Part shown: positions 1 to 8,841 of the stretch, one piece after another
Layout of the letters: the number at the start of each line of letters is the position of its first letter
How positions within the stretch are numbered: the stretch's first letter is position 1
Source of the DNA: PMG-095 sp049324695
GTDB taxonomy: Bacteria; Myxococcota_A; Polyangia; Polyangiales; Polyangiaceae
Direction of reading: 5' to 3'
DNA: 64,000 bases
NCBI GenBank assembly: GCA_049324695.1
Contig: JBMOMJ010000056.1
Span: forward strand, 124,001 to 188,000
Made by a program: the position numbers and the translations under genes
Notes under the pieces: model-generated
The model's input: only the letters and a program-made list of their open reading frames with translations
Database searches by the model: none
Told to the model about the DNA's origin: nothing

Positions 1-819
1 GCCCTTCGGGCTGGCCACGGCGACGACCTTTCCCTGTGCTGCGACTCGCGCTTGGCGCGCCGGTGCAGCTTCGCTCGTGGGCGGGCGGACACTGCGGGTT
101 GCAGGCGGCGGCGTCGTGCCGCGAGGCGGCGGGGACGAGACCGCGCGCACGGCGGAAGGCTGGGGTGCCGGCGCTGGTTCGGGCTCGATCGATATCTCCG
201 GTGGCGCGGCCGGCGCTTCGACGTCGATCGATGTGGACACGTCACCGAGGGCGGCTGCCTCTGCGGGGACGCTCGGCGGCGCAGGAATGTTCGGTTCCAT
301 GGACTGAGTCGGCGAGTTGGCGGACGCATCCTCGGCGAACGCGCCGGGCGGCGCAATCTCCACGTGCGGGGCAAAGCCACTTTCGTCGAGTGACGGCTCG
401 GGAGCGCTGCCGCGTGCCGGTGGCGCGAGACCGACGTGTGTTGGCAGTTCGCCCTCAGCGTACGGCGGCCTGCTCGACACGCGCGGCGAAGCCGGCTCAA
501 CTTGCTTCAGGTGATCCCACGCCTCCATCAACAAGCCGCTCACTCCGCCCAGCGGCTCGGGCAAGGCTTCGGGCGTATCCATTCGGAAAACGTGAAACTG
601 CCCGTCGCTCCGACGGAACAGCCGGAACAATGCTTCGCGACCTTGCGCATCGGGTGTGTCGACGCGCACGATTTTGCCGCTCTTCACGAAGATGGTGCCG
701 ACCACGGCGCTTTCATCGCGAATCTCGACTTCCATGTACTGCCGGCCGATGCCAGCGACTTGCAAGACCTGCCCCAAATCGAACTCGCGCAGATGACCGC
801 GCATCACGCCGACCTTCAC
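1..819 (-). CDS. PATAN (DUF4388)-ParA fusion protein, C-terminus beyond window
   Basis: The open frame runs off the left edge after 273 codons. Residues 1-75 resemble a PATAN/DUF4388 domain: a short helix (GHLREFDLGQVLQVAG), then a GTIFVKSGKIV strand pair and a REALFRLFRRSDGQFHVF end. Residues about 100-260 are a Pro/Ala-rich linker. The last visible residues, KVVAVASPKG, are the start of a ParA/MinD deviant Walker A, so an ATPase domain should follow outside the window. The GTG start overlaps the globin stop (GTGA) and has GGAGGAG five bases upstream, so the two genes are translationally coupled. PATAN domains are known as protein-interaction modules in myxobacterial signalling, and ParA-type ATPases position cellular cargo. 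The role of this fusion is unknown. I infer a ParA-type ATPase partly because the motif is cut just before its lysine. Confidence 0.8.
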   Translation of the reverse strand, partial: MKVGVMRGHLREFDLGQVLQVAGIGRQYMEVEIRDESAVVGTIFVKSGKIVRVDTPDAQGREALFRLFRRSDGQFHVFRMDTPEALPEPLGGVSGLLMEAWDHLKQVEPASPRVSSRPPYAEGELPTHVGLAPPARGSAPEPSLDESGFAPHVEIAPPGAFAEDASANSPTQSMEPNIPAPPSVPAEAAALGDVSTSIDVEAPAAPPEISIEPEPAPAPQPSAVRAVSSPPPRGTTPPPATRSVRPPTSEAAPARQARVAAQGKVVAVASPKG

Positions 820-1388
820 GACAGCTCCTCCGACATTCCGAGGCGAGCTTCATCGATGCCCACTTCTTGCTGCTGCGACATCAGCGCGACACTGCCGTGT
901 CGCTGCGCCTCTTCGGCGCTTACCAGATCCGTTTGGGGTTCGACCGCAGTGCCACCCATGCGCATCGCCGTTGCCACGTAGGTGTACAGGCGAATCCACG
1001 CGGCCTTTACCTGTGGCGTGAAGGCGTCGCCCAGACCGTAATCCAAGGTCCAAACCAGCGCTTCACCCACCACCCCGTAGGATTCATCGGGAATGTTGTA
1101 CAGCGCCGAGTGCCGTCGGCCCAACGCCAACACCACGAGCATCAAATCTTCGTTGGGCGCGACGCTGTCCTTCCATTGCTCGTCCATCCAATCGAGCGAC
1201 TTCACGACGAAGGCGAGCATCTTCACGAGCTTGCGCTTCTGCCCGGACATGTCGTCAGGGAACAGCCGCCGGTATTCCGGCCTCAGCTCGAAGAGCCGCC
1301 GATAAAATAGATCCGCCGCGGTGTCTGCGATCGGCACCACCAGGCGCCAGCTGCCCAAAATGGCCTTCTTTTCTTCGTCCGTGAACAC
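816..1388 (-). CDS. Globin-family heme protein
   Basis: This is a 190-residue protein with a single globin fold. The proximal (F8) histidine is probably H93 in GRRHSALYNIP and the CD1 phenylalanine F43 in RRLFPDD. The helix ending KAAWIRLYTYVATAM matches the H helix of bacterial single-domain globins related to Vitreoscilla hemoglobin. About 40 extra residues follow the globin core and are not conserved-looking. I start it at GTG 1388 because GGAGG lies eight bases upstream; an upstream TTG at 1430 would add 14 residues but has no visible ribosome site. It is translationally coupled to the downstream PATAN-ParA gene, which suggests a gas or redox sensing role rather than bulk oxygen storage. 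That role is inference. Confidence 0.85.
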   Translation of the reverse strand: MFTDEEKKAILGSWRLVVPIADTAADLFYRRLFELRPEYRRLFPDDMSGQKRKLVKMLAFVVKSLDWMDEQWKDSVAPNEDLMLVVLALGRRHSALYNIPDESYGVVGEALVWTLDYGLGDAFTPQVKAAWIRLYTYVATAMRMGGTAVEPQTDLVSAEEAQRHGSVALMSQQQEVGIDEARLGMSEELS

Positions 1389-1735
1389 GAGCGTATCCTC
1401 CGCGAAATCCCGCTCAGCCGGGCCAGCCAAATTTCAAAGGCGCCAACTTCGATGCGCCTGCGCGCATGAACCTCGCGACTGCGCCAAAAGGTATGCGACT
1501 CGTGAGGGGCTCGCAACATCAACTCCCATGAGTGGCGGACGCTTCTTCGAAAGAAGTGAGAGAAGGTCCTCACGGCAAACACAGTCAGCATCGAGGGTGA
1601 TGTGGTGCGAGCTGGGCACCCGAGCAGTGCGAAGAGCCTGGCGGGAGCCGTCACGAATGCACCCGCCTGGGTGACGAGGCCCAGTTTATCGCTGAATTGG
1701 CGGCATTTAACGGCGAAACGCGTAGGCTAGCGCAC
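1389..1735. other. Divergent intergenic region between globin and glgX
   Basis: About 347 bases separate the divergent starts of the globin and glgX genes. I see no convincing gene. A short inverted repeat, CTTCTT-CGA-AAGAAG, lies at 1542-1556. No confident -35/-10 pair was found on either strand. Confidence 0.4.
1397..1401 (-). promoter_or_regulatory. Ribosome binding site GGAGG for the globin gene
   Basis: GGAGG on the minus strand is spaced eight bases from GTG 1388. It decides between this start and TTG 1430, which lacks such a site. Confidence 0.6.
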
Positions 1736-4174
1736 ATGCACGAGGACCTAGCGACGGCCCACGCGCAGGCGCGGCTTGGCAGTCGCCACCCACTCGCCGG
1801 AGATTTTTCACCCTGCGAGCTTACCCCCTGGTCGGAGTTGCGTTCGCCGCTCGGCGCTTCAATAAGCAGCGACGGTACCGCAAGCTTCGCCGTGTACTCA
1901 CGCAACGCCGAACGCATGCTGCTCGAGATCTACGAAACCGCGACGGGCACTCACGCACGCTACGAGTACTGGATGACGCGAGGCGCCGATGACGTGTTCC
2001 GCGCACGACTTCATGGTGTGGCGCCGGGCACACTTTATGGCTTTCGCGCTTGGGGCAGAAATTGGCCGTTTTCGCGCGAATGGCGCCGGGGCAACTGCAT
2101 TCAGGGCTTTGTCGCCGACGTCGATCGCGACGGCAATCGCTTCAATCCCAACAAACTATTGTTCGATCCGTATGCGCGCGAGCTGTCGCATGACCGCGAG
2201 ACGCGCGAAATGAAGCAGCACGGTCATCACGCCGAGATGTATGGCTCCGGTCCGGGCCTCTACACAGGCTTCGGCCACGAAGGTGTGGTGCGGCGCGCCT
2301 TCGACACCGGACCGTTCGCGCCGAAGTCCGTTCTGATTCACGACCAGACCCGCGTTTCTGCGAAACCACACATCGCGCAGAAAGATCTGGTGATTTACGA
2401 GGCGCACCCCCGCGGCTTGAGCCGACATCCCTCATCCCAGCGATTGCAGGAAATTCTGCAGGGAATGCCCGAATTCGAAGGGGTCGAAAATGTGCCGCTC
2501 GCCTATCGAGGCACGTATCGAGGCGCCGCGTATTTGGCGAAGTACCTGAAGGCGCTCGGGGTGAACGCCATCGAATTCCTGCCAGTGCACGAGAGCTCCA
2601 ACGCGTTGTGTCCTGACGACGAGCCCGAGGTGGATCGCACACCCGGTGAGCCGCCGCACGGTACGTATTGGGGCTACATGACCTATGGTTATTTCGCTCC
2701 CGACCGGCGCTACGCTTGGGACCAAAGCCCCGGCGGGCCGACGCGCGAATTCAAGGAAATGGTGAGCGCGTTTCACGAGGCCGGCATCGCCGTGCTGCTA
2801 GACGTCGTATTCAATCACAGCGGCGAAGGTGGGCTTTGGGAGGGTGACTACCAAAGTGCCGAACTCCTGTTTCTGCGGGGTTTAGACAACGCGGAATACT
2901 ATGCCCTCACCGGTGAGGGGCGACGCTACTATTGGGAAAGCACCGGCTGCGGCAACAATCTCAATGCGCAACGCCCGGTGGTAGCGCGCCTCGTGTTGGA
3001 CTCGCTCGAGTACTGGGCGTGCGAGATGGGCATCGACGGGTTTCGCTTCGACCTAGCTACCGTGCTCGGTCGCGTGGGCGGCGATGACTTTCGCTTTCGA
3101 GCGGGCGGAGAGCTGCTCTCGGCCATCGAAGAGCTTGCGGAGCGCGAAGGTTTCGTCGCCATCGCGGAAGCGTGGGACACGGCGATGGATGGCTATCGCG
3201 TGGGAGAGTTCCCGCAGGGTTGGGCGGAGTGGAACGGTGTGTATCGCGACGCCGTGCGCCGCTTCGTGCGTGGGGACGAAGGGCAGCTGCAGCGCTTTTT
3301 GGAGGTAATGAACGGCGACTACCGCGACTTCGCTGACCAAGGTGGCCCGCACAAGTCAGTAAACTTCGTTACGGCGCACGACGGCTTCACGCTGATGGAT
3401 TTGGTGAGTTACACGCAAAAGAACAACGACCAGTCGTGGCCCTTCGGGCCGTGCGACGGCGGCAGCGATCACAACGACTCGAGCGATTGGGACGGCGATC
3501 AGAAGCTGCGCCGCCAGTGCATGCGCAATTTCATGACCTTGCTGTTGTTCGCACGCGGCGTGCCCATGTTACGCGGCGGAGACGAGTTTGCTCAGACCAT
3601 CAACGGCAACAACAATCCCTACAAGATCGACAGCGTCGCGACCTGGCACAACTTCGAGATGATCGCGACGCGCGCGCCCAACCGCATTCCGACCGGCGGC
3701 AGCGGCAAGTATCACGACAATTACGGCGTCGATGCTCACGAAAAAGGCACGAACGGCTTCTTCAGCTTCGTTCGAGGTCTGCTCGCCTTGCGCGCCGAGC
3801 ACGCCTGTTTGCGGCAAGACAAGTTTGCCGACTTCCTACTCGATGCGGGCGACGACGTTACCTACCTGTTCAAACGCGAAGATTCGGAGAGCGATCTGGA
3901 AGGGTGGGAGCGCTGCGTTTCACTCCACATCGACGGCAGCGCGATCGGCGACGTCGATTTCGCGCTCCTGATCAACATGCATTCCGAGTCAGTCGAGTTT
4001 CGCTTGCCGCGCGCAACACCGCGCGAACCGTGGCTGCGCGTGCTCGATACGGCGATATGGGCCGAGCCGCGCGCCAATCTGTTCGCCCCCGCAGAGTCAC
4101 CGCAGTTTCCGGGCGGCAGCGCATATCACGTGCATCCGCGCTCAATCGCCGCGTTCATGCAAGCCAGGCAGTGA
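1736..4174 (+). CDS. glgX: Glycogen debranching enzyme GlgX (isoamylase-type, GH13)
   Basis: The protein has 812 residues from ATG 1736; a TTG at 1697 would add 13. It hydrolyses alpha-1,6 branch points during glycogen breakdown. An N-terminal CBM48-like beta domain (residues about 40-140) precedes the GH13 barrel. All four catalytic regions are visible: DVVFNH (D356), GFRFDLA with nucleophile D439, AEAW with acid/base E478, and TAHDG with D549. The fold continues to an all-beta C-terminal domain. At about 810 residues it is longer than E. coli GlgX (about 657), as is common for GlgX/isoamylase proteins of other phyla. No other glycogen gene is nearby. Upstream of the start there is no strong ribosome site, so the start is moderately sure. 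Confidence 0.93.
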   Translation: MHEDLATAHAQARLGSRHPLAGDFSPCELTPWSELRSPLGASISSDGTASFAVYSRNAERMLLEIYETATGTHARYEYWMTRGADDVFRARLHGVAPGTLYGFRAWGRNWPFSREWRRGNCIQGFVADVDRDGNRFNPNKLLFDPYARELSHDRETREMKQHGHHAEMYGSGPGLYTGFGHEGVVRRAFDTGPFAPKSVLIHDQTRVSAKPHIAQKDLVIYEAHPRGLSRHPSSQRLQEILQGMPEFEGVENVPLAYRGTYRGAAYLAKYLKALGVNAIEFLPVHESSNALCPDDEPEVDRTPGEPPHGTYWGYMTYGYFAPDRRYAWDQSPGGPTREFKEMVSAFHEAGIAVLLDVVFNHSGEGGLWEGDYQSAELLFLRGLDNAEYYALTGEGRRYYWESTGCGNNLNAQRPVVARLVLDSLEYWACEMGIDGFRFDLATVLGRVGGDDFRFRAGGELLSAIEELAEREGFVAIAEAWDTAMDGYRVGEFPQGWAEWNGVYRDAVRRFVRGDEGQLQRFLEVMNGDYRDFADQGGPHKSVNFVTAHDGFTLMDLVSYTQKNNDQSWPFGPCDGGSDHNDSSDWDGDQKLRRQCMRNFMTLLLFARGVPMLRGGDEFAQTINGNNNPYKIDSVATWHNFEMIATRAPNRIPTGGSGKYHDNYGVDAHEKGTNGFFSFVRGLLALRAEHACLRQDKFADFLLDAGDDVTYLFKREDSESDLEGWERCVSLHIDGSAIGDVDFALLINMHSESVEFRLPRATPREPWLRVLDTAIWAEPRANLFAPAESPQFPGGSAYHVHPRSIAAFMQARQ

Positions 4175-4317
4175 CGGGTGCCGGGTGCCGTCGACACGCG
4201 AGGCACTGAACGCAAGTAGAGCGATACCCCCAATCGCCCGCGAAAATGCGTGCCAACTTGCGAAGGCGCCCGCTGAGGGCTAGCCTGCCGCCCCTTTCGA
4301 AAGAGGCCCAGCGGAAT

Positions 4318-4557
4318 ATGGCTCGCGTTACAGTTGAAGATTGCCTGGAGAAGGAAGAGAACCGGTTCGCGCTCGTGGTGTTGGCTGCCACGCGCTGCCG
4401 CCAGTTGATGAAGGGCGTGCCCTCTTTCGTGAACACCAAGAACAAGCCGGCCGTGAACGCCCTGCGTGAGATCGCGGCGGGTCGCGTTCGTTTTCACCGC
4501 CAGTCGGGCGAAGTGGTCAACGAGTACATCGAAGAACTCAGCCGCATCGTGTACTGA
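4318..4557 (+). CDS. rpoZ: RNA polymerase omega subunit
   Basis: The 79-residue protein begins MARVTVEDCLEKEENRFALV and carries the family-typical ATRCRQL and NKPAVNALREIAAG segments. Omega promotes folding and assembly of the beta-prime subunit and is a target of stringent control in some proteobacteria. An in-frame upstream extension to 4246 is rejected because omega proteins begin at this conserved MARVTVEDC. The stop overlaps the next start by one base (TGATG), so expression of the methyltransferase is coupled to it. In many bacteria rpoZ sits beside gmk and spoT; that context is absent here. Confidence 0.95.
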   Translation: MARVTVEDCLEKEENRFALVVLAATRCRQLMKGVPSFVNTKNKPAVNALREIAAGRVRFHRQSGEVVNEYIEELSRIVY

Positions 4558-5486
4558 TGCCCGGCTCCCGCGGTGGTAAACCGCCGCGAAAAGGTTCCGA
4601 GAAGCGCGAAAGCGGCGAGGGCAAAGCCGTCGCCGCTGATGTTGCGCCCAGCGCCGGCACCACCTTCGAAGAGTACGGCATCTTCGATTTCGGTTACGCC
4701 GGCGATGCCGGAGCCGCGTCGCACTACCAAGACGCCGACTACTACACCGCGACGTACGCGAACCGTCGCCACGACGTTGCCTATTACGTGCAGAAAGCCA
4801 GGCTCTCGCGCGGTCCGGTGCTCGAGTACGGTGTCGGCAATGGTCGCGTAGCTCTGCACATCGCTCGTGCAGGTATTCAGGTGACTGGCATCGATCTCTC
4901 GCCGGCCATGCTGAACGACTTCCGTGCGCGCCTCGAGTTCGAGCCGAAGCAGGTGCGCGCGCGCGTCACGTTGATCGAAGGCGACATGCGCACGACCCGG
5001 GTCGAGCAGCGTTTTCCGCTGGTGATCGCGCCGTTCAACGCGATGCTGCACCTCTACGATCGCCGCGACATGGAGGCGTTTCTGGCCGGCGTGCGCCAGC
5101 ACCTGACGGATGACGGTCGCTTCCTATTCGACTTCTCCCTGCCGCAACCTTCGGATTTGGCGCGCGATCCCAAGCGACGTTATCCGGCTCCCCCGCTGCG
5201 ACACCCCGAGACCGACGAGCCAGTGCTGTACGCCGAGCGCTTCGAATACGATCCCCTGCGCCAGCTGCTCTTGGTTCGCATGGAGTTTTCGCCAACCGGT
5301 GACAGCCCGGCGTTCAGCATTCCACTCACGCACCGTCAGTACTTTCCGCGCGAGATGGAGGCCCTGCTCCACTACAACGGCTTTATCGAAATCCTGTACA
5401 CCGCCGACTTTACGGACCAAGCGGCCGATCACAGCGTGGATTCGATCGTGGTCAGTTGCCGAAAACGTCCGGTCGAAGCCGGCTAA
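4557..5486 (+). CDS. Class I SAM-dependent methyltransferase
   Basis: The protein has 309 residues. After a basic, low-complexity N-terminus (1-35) comes a Rossmann methyltransferase domain with motif I VLEYGVGNGR (residues 88-97), the acidic end of strand 2 GIDLSPAM (D113), and motif GDMR after strand 3. The second half (LFDFSLPQPSDL and the following beta-rich part) resembles the methyltransferases of the UbiE/YcgJ-like class that act on small molecules. The substrate cannot be read from the sequence. Its start overlaps the rpoZ stop by one base, so it is co-translated with omega; whether this reflects a functional link is unknown. Confidence 0.85.
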   Translation: MPGSRGGKPPRKGSEKRESGEGKAVAADVAPSAGTTFEEYGIFDFGYAGDAGAASHYQDADYYTATYANRRHDVAYYVQKARLSRGPVLEYGVGNGRVALHIARAGIQVTGIDLSPAMLNDFRARLEFEPKQVRARVTLIEGDMRTTRVEQRFPLVIAPFNAMLHLYDRRDMEAFLAGVRQHLTDDGRFLFDFSLPQPSDLARDPKRRYPAPPLRHPETDEPVLYAERFEYDPLRQLLLVRMEFSPTGDSPAFSIPLTHRQYFPREMEALLHYNGFIEILYTADFTDQAADHSVDSIVVSCRKRPVEAG

Positions 5487-5564
5487 GCGCGGAACGCCCT
5501 AAAGTTCCGCAATTTCTGGGGCTTGAAAGCGCGGGGCGCGCTGCTTACGTTGCTTTTCGGCTCT

Positions 5565-6509
5565 ATGGCTTCCGACTTCTACAAAGATCTCGGCGTCTCC
5601 CACGACGCCAGCGCAGACGAGATCAAGAAGGCCTACCGCAAGCTCGCGGGGCAGCTTCACCCTGACAAGAACCCCGGCGACAAAAAAGCCGAGGCGAAGT
5701 TCAAGGCGGTGAATCGCGCCCATCAAGTGCTGAGCGATCCCGAGAAGCGCAAACTCTACGACGAATTCGGGGAAGATGGCCTGCGCGAAGGCTTCGATCC
5801 CCACGCAGCGCGAGCGTACGGTCGTGCGGCGGCAGGCGCCCGTTCGCGTGGTGGGCGGCCCGGAGAAGTGCGCATCGAGGACTTCTTCAATGGTGCGCAG
5901 GGCGGCGGAACTGGCTTTTCAGACCTCTTCGGAGATCTGTTCGGAGGCGGTCGAGGTCGGCGACCCCAAGCGCGCGGCGCCGATCTTCAAAGCGAGGTAG
6001 CCGTCGATTTCGCTTCAGCGTTGCGCGGCGCCGAACTCAAGCTGCGCCTGCAAGACGGCGGCGATGAAGTCACGGTGCGCGTGCCGGCCGGCGCAGGAGA
6101 CGGCGACAAGGTTCGCGTTCCTGGCCAAGGCGCACCCGGCATCGGCGGCGGTCCTCCGGGAGACCTGCTGCTCACCATTCGGGTGCGACCTCACCCTCAC
6201 TTCGAGCGCTCCGGTCTCGACCTCTACTTGGACCTGCCCATCACCGTCGGCGAAGCCTACCGAGGCGCGAAAGTACGTGTCCCCACCCCAGACGGCCCCG
6301 TCACCCTGAGCGTTCCCAAGCATTCCCAGAGCGGGCAGGTCGCACGCCTCAAGGGCAAAGGCGTGAAGCGCGGCGACCAAATCGGCGATCTCTTCGTGCG
6401 CTTCCAAATCAAACTCCCGACGGCCACCTCTGCCGACGTTGAAGAAGCCGTGCAAACGCTCGAGGACGCGATGACCGGCGACGTGCGCGCCGGTATCGCG
6501 TTTACGTGA
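5565..6509 (+). CDS. CbpA-like J-domain co-chaperone (DnaJ class B)
   Basis: The 314-residue protein starts at ATG 5565 (MASDFYKDLGV). Residues 1-70 form a J domain with the HPD tripeptide in LHPDKNPG, which stimulates DnaK ATPase. A Gly/Phe-rich stretch (FSDLFGDLFGGGRG) follows, and then two beta-barrel substrate-binding domains with the GGDEVTVRVPAGAGDGDKVRVPGQG segment. The CxxCxGxG zinc finger of true DnaJ is absent, so it belongs with CbpA. No dnaK or grpE is adjacent. It is convergent with the following lipoprotein gene. Confidence 0.92.
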   Translation: MASDFYKDLGVSHDASADEIKKAYRKLAGQLHPDKNPGDKKAEAKFKAVNRAHQVLSDPEKRKLYDEFGEDGLREGFDPHAARAYGRAAAGARSRGGRPGEVRIEDFFNGAQGGGTGFSDLFGDLFGGGRGRRPQARGADLQSEVAVDFASALRGAELKLRLQDGGDEVTVRVPAGAGDGDKVRVPGQGAPGIGGGPPGDLLLTIRVRPHPHFERSGLDLYLDLPITVGEAYRGAKVRVPTPDGPVTLSVPKHSQSGQVARLKGKGVKRGDQIGDLFVRFQIKLPTATSADVEEAVQTLEDAMTGDVRAGIAFT

Positions 6510-6524
6510 GCGCCGCCCGCCGCG

Positions 6525-7640
6525 CTAGTTACACCAGCTGAAGCCGTCGCTGCAGTGACCGACGTTCGTCGCGCAAGTGACACCGCTACCGCGCGATGCG
6601 CAGTTGTAGCTGCCTGTAGACTGCCCACTGGACCCGCACTGCCCCATCACGGTAGCGCTCGCGCAGTAGCAAGTGTTGGGCGTGCAGGTGTTGCAGCCAT
6701 AGCCCGCGGTGCAGCCGAGGCCCGCGGTGCACGTGACCTGATCGAAGCCGGAGCCGTCAGTGCGGCAGACCAATCCGGTGCTGGCGTTGACGCAATCCCG
6801 CGCGCCGGGGCGACAGGTATTGCAGCGGCCGTTGCTGCAGCCGTTGGTGCAGGTCTTATCAGCGGTGCCCGTGCCGTCGAGTTTGCAGCGCCGCTCGGTG
6901 CTGGTATCGACGCACGTCGACGAGTCCGGCGCGCAGGTATTGCAAACGAGCGAGGTGGCGTTGCAGCCCAACGTGCACGGCGACTCCGACCATTGACCTG
7001 AGGACAAGCAGACGCCCGCGCTGTTAGCCGTGAGACAGCTCTTGCTGCCGGGCACACACGCGCGGCAGACGCCGTTCAAGCAGCCGCCGGGGCACGCCTT
7101 GTCGAGGCCCTCGTCGGTCGAGCCATCGCAGTCATTGTCGAGGCCGTCACAGACCTCGGCTTTGGGCTGGGAGCCATCCGGGCACGTGCCGGTGACGCCG
7201 CCACCGCCGCCTTTGCCGGTTCCACCAGCACCCACGGTTCCGCCCGCGCCGACGGTTCCACCGGTGCCCACTTTGCCGCCCGCACCTGCGCCAGCTTCAC
7301 CGGCCGCACCGGCGCCTGACGCACCCGCTTGAGCGGAACCGCCGTTGCCCACGATACCGCCTTGGCCTGGCGCGCCGCCTTCGATGGACATGCCACCAGC
7401 ACCGCTCTCGCCACTTGCGGCGCCGCTTCCTGCGTTGCCGCCTTGGGCGCGCCCGCCTGTGCCACCGGATTTGCCGCCGCTGCTGTTTCCCGCCAAGCCA
7501 GCCGTGCCCGCATTTGGACCGAAGCTGCGCTCGCTGGCGCCGCCGCACTCGACCAACATGAAGGGCAAACCAACGAATAGACCGAGGCGAGCAACGGTGC
7601 CCAAGCTCAGGCGGCGAGCAGTCGAATGCGGCGTGTTCAT
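6525..7640 (-). CDS. Exported Gly-rich protein with MopE-like and Cys-rich repeats
   Basis: The 371-residue protein has an N-terminal hydrophobic segment ending LVEC (C32), an imperfect lipobox, so it may be a lipoprotein. Residues 50-148 are a GGxGG/GAGG linker typical of myxobacterial surface proteins. Residues 164-178 (CDGLDNDCDGSTDEG) are the MopE-type, possibly calcium- or copper-binding, motif. The remainder is a set of Cys-rich modules with recurring Cx2Cx(n)C spacing, e.g. CTNGCSNGRCNTC, suggesting disulfide-bonded extracellular repeats. It lies 39 bases downstream of the TPR/PEGA-like gene on the same strand and probably shares its transcript. The molecular function is unknown. Confidence 0.8.
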   Translation of the reverse strand: MNTPHSTARRLSLGTVARLGLFVGLPFMLVECGGASERSFGPNAGTAGLAGNSSGGKSGGTGGRAQGGNAGSGAASGESGAGGMSIEGGAPGQGGIVGNGGSAQAGASGAGAAGEAGAGAGGKVGTGGTVGAGGTVGAGGTGKGGGGGVTGTCPDGSQPKAEVCDGLDNDCDGSTDEGLDKACPGGCLNGVCRACVPGSKSCLTANSAGVCLSSGQWSESPCTLGCNATSLVCNTCAPDSSTCVDTSTERRCKLDGTGTADKTCTNGCSNGRCNTCRPGARDCVNASTGLVCRTDGSGFDQVTCTAGLGCTAGYGCNTCTPNTCYCASATVMGQCGSSGQSTGSYNCASRGSGVTCATNVGHCSDGFSWCN

Positions 7641-7679
7641 ATCAATTCTCTCGAGTTCGGGTTCAAGCTGGGTATCGAA

Positions 7680-8753
7680 TTAGAAGCGCCCACTCACTCC
7701 GGCGGACTGCCAACCAATCCAGGGAGTGATGCGGGCGCCCGTTTTCGACGCGCTCGAGCTTAACACGAGCAGGGTTGCTCCGGTGGCTAGCCCGACGCCG
7801 CCGACGACGAAGCCGACGATCGCTCCAGTGCGAGCGCTATCAGCTTGGCTATCCAGCTCGTTCACGTGATCGCGTTGACTCTCCGGGCACGCGTACATCC
7901 CTTGCTGACTGCAAATATCGTTGGCTTCGTCGCGTTTGCTCTTCGAACGCAGAGCGAAGATCGTGCCTGTAACTACGCCGGCGACACCAACGCCAATTCC
8001 AATGAAACCACCGATGCGCAGCCCTGAACCAGAGCCGCTACTCGAAGCGGGGGCTTCTGCTGGCGGGGGCGCTCCTGCAGCGAGCGGAGCCGTAGTGGTA
8101 CCGGGGGCCGTCGATCCGTCGCCGAGATCGCCGCGCAGCGTCAAAACCACGGTTTCCTTCGCGCCCTCTCGCAGCGAGAGCGAGGTGGGTGTGCTCTGTG
8201 CACCCTGAGCAAACGCCTGGAATTGATAATTACCGGGATCGAGCGGTCTCGGCACTCCCACTAAGCCCGCGGGCACATCTTGCCCGTTCATCTGCACGCG
8301 CACCGGCAAGTCGCCCGCGCCTTGTACCACGATGCTGACGCGTGGCACGCGCGGCTCCAACGCGGCGAGTTCGTTGCGTGCCGTGTCGCGCGCATCGCGA
8401 AACGCTTTCGGAGCGGTGGGCGCCAGATCCTCGCGTGTGATCTTCAGATACGTCTCACGAGCGGCGACGAGCTGACCAAGGCGTTCGTGCGCGCGCGCCG
8501 TGAACAACAAATGCGGCAGCGCATGGACTAGTGACTCCGCCTTTTGGAAGTACACCAGCGCTTCTTGATAGCGCCCGGCGTCGAACGCCTCCGCACCCGC
8601 AGTGGCCGCTTCGCGCGCGCCGGCGCGCTCTTCATCCGTAGTCGCTTGCGCAGAGGCCGAGTAAGCGAGGAGCGATAGTACGCAGGCGAGGCTTGCCGCG
8701 AACTGCCCGGAACGTCGATGCGAAACCGGGGTCGCTGGTTGCTTTCGAGTCAT
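7680..8753 (-). CDS. Exported TPR and PEGA-like membrane protein
   Basis: The protein has 357 residues from ATG 8753 (MTRKQPATP); an earlier ATG at 8795 would add 14 without improving the signal. A signal peptide ends near SASAQA. A tetratricopeptide region (AEAFDAGRYQEALVYFQKAESL and the following helices) leads to a beta domain (VSIVVQGAGDLPVRVQMNGQDVP) resembling PEGA surface-layer modules. An Ala/Pro linker follows, and then two Gly-rich membrane helices (IGGFIGIGVGVAGVVTGTIF and GAIVGFVVGGVGLATGATLL). This architecture recurs in myxobacteria, often near serine/threonine kinases, but none is seen here. Its function is not known. Confidence 0.8.
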   Translation of the reverse strand: MTRKQPATPVSHRRSGQFAASLACVLSLLAYSASAQATTDEERAGAREAATAGAEAFDAGRYQEALVYFQKAESLVHALPHLLFTARAHERLGQLVAARETYLKITREDLAPTAPKAFRDARDTARNELAALEPRVPRVSIVVQGAGDLPVRVQMNGQDVPAGLVGVPRPLDPGNYQFQAFAQGAQSTPTSLSLREGAKETVVLTLRGDLGDGSTAPGTTTAPLAAGAPPPAEAPASSSGSGSGLRIGGFIGIGVGVAGVVTGTIFALRSKSKRDEANDICSQQGMYACPESQRDHVNELDSQADSARTGAIVGFVVGGVGLATGATLLVLSSSASKTGARITPWIGWQSAGVSGRF

Positions 8754-8841
8754 CGTAGCCCGCGACGCTAACACACGAGGGCACACGCTGCGCAAGCGTC
8801 GGCACGCGTGGTTCGGCTAGCTTCTGCAGGTGGCTCGGCCG

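Noticed and set aside
36..1310. Plus-strand open frame of 424 codons
   Set aside because: It is antisense to the PATAN-ParA and globin genes, which have clear motifs, and its product is Arg-rich as expected from reversed GC-rich coding DNA.
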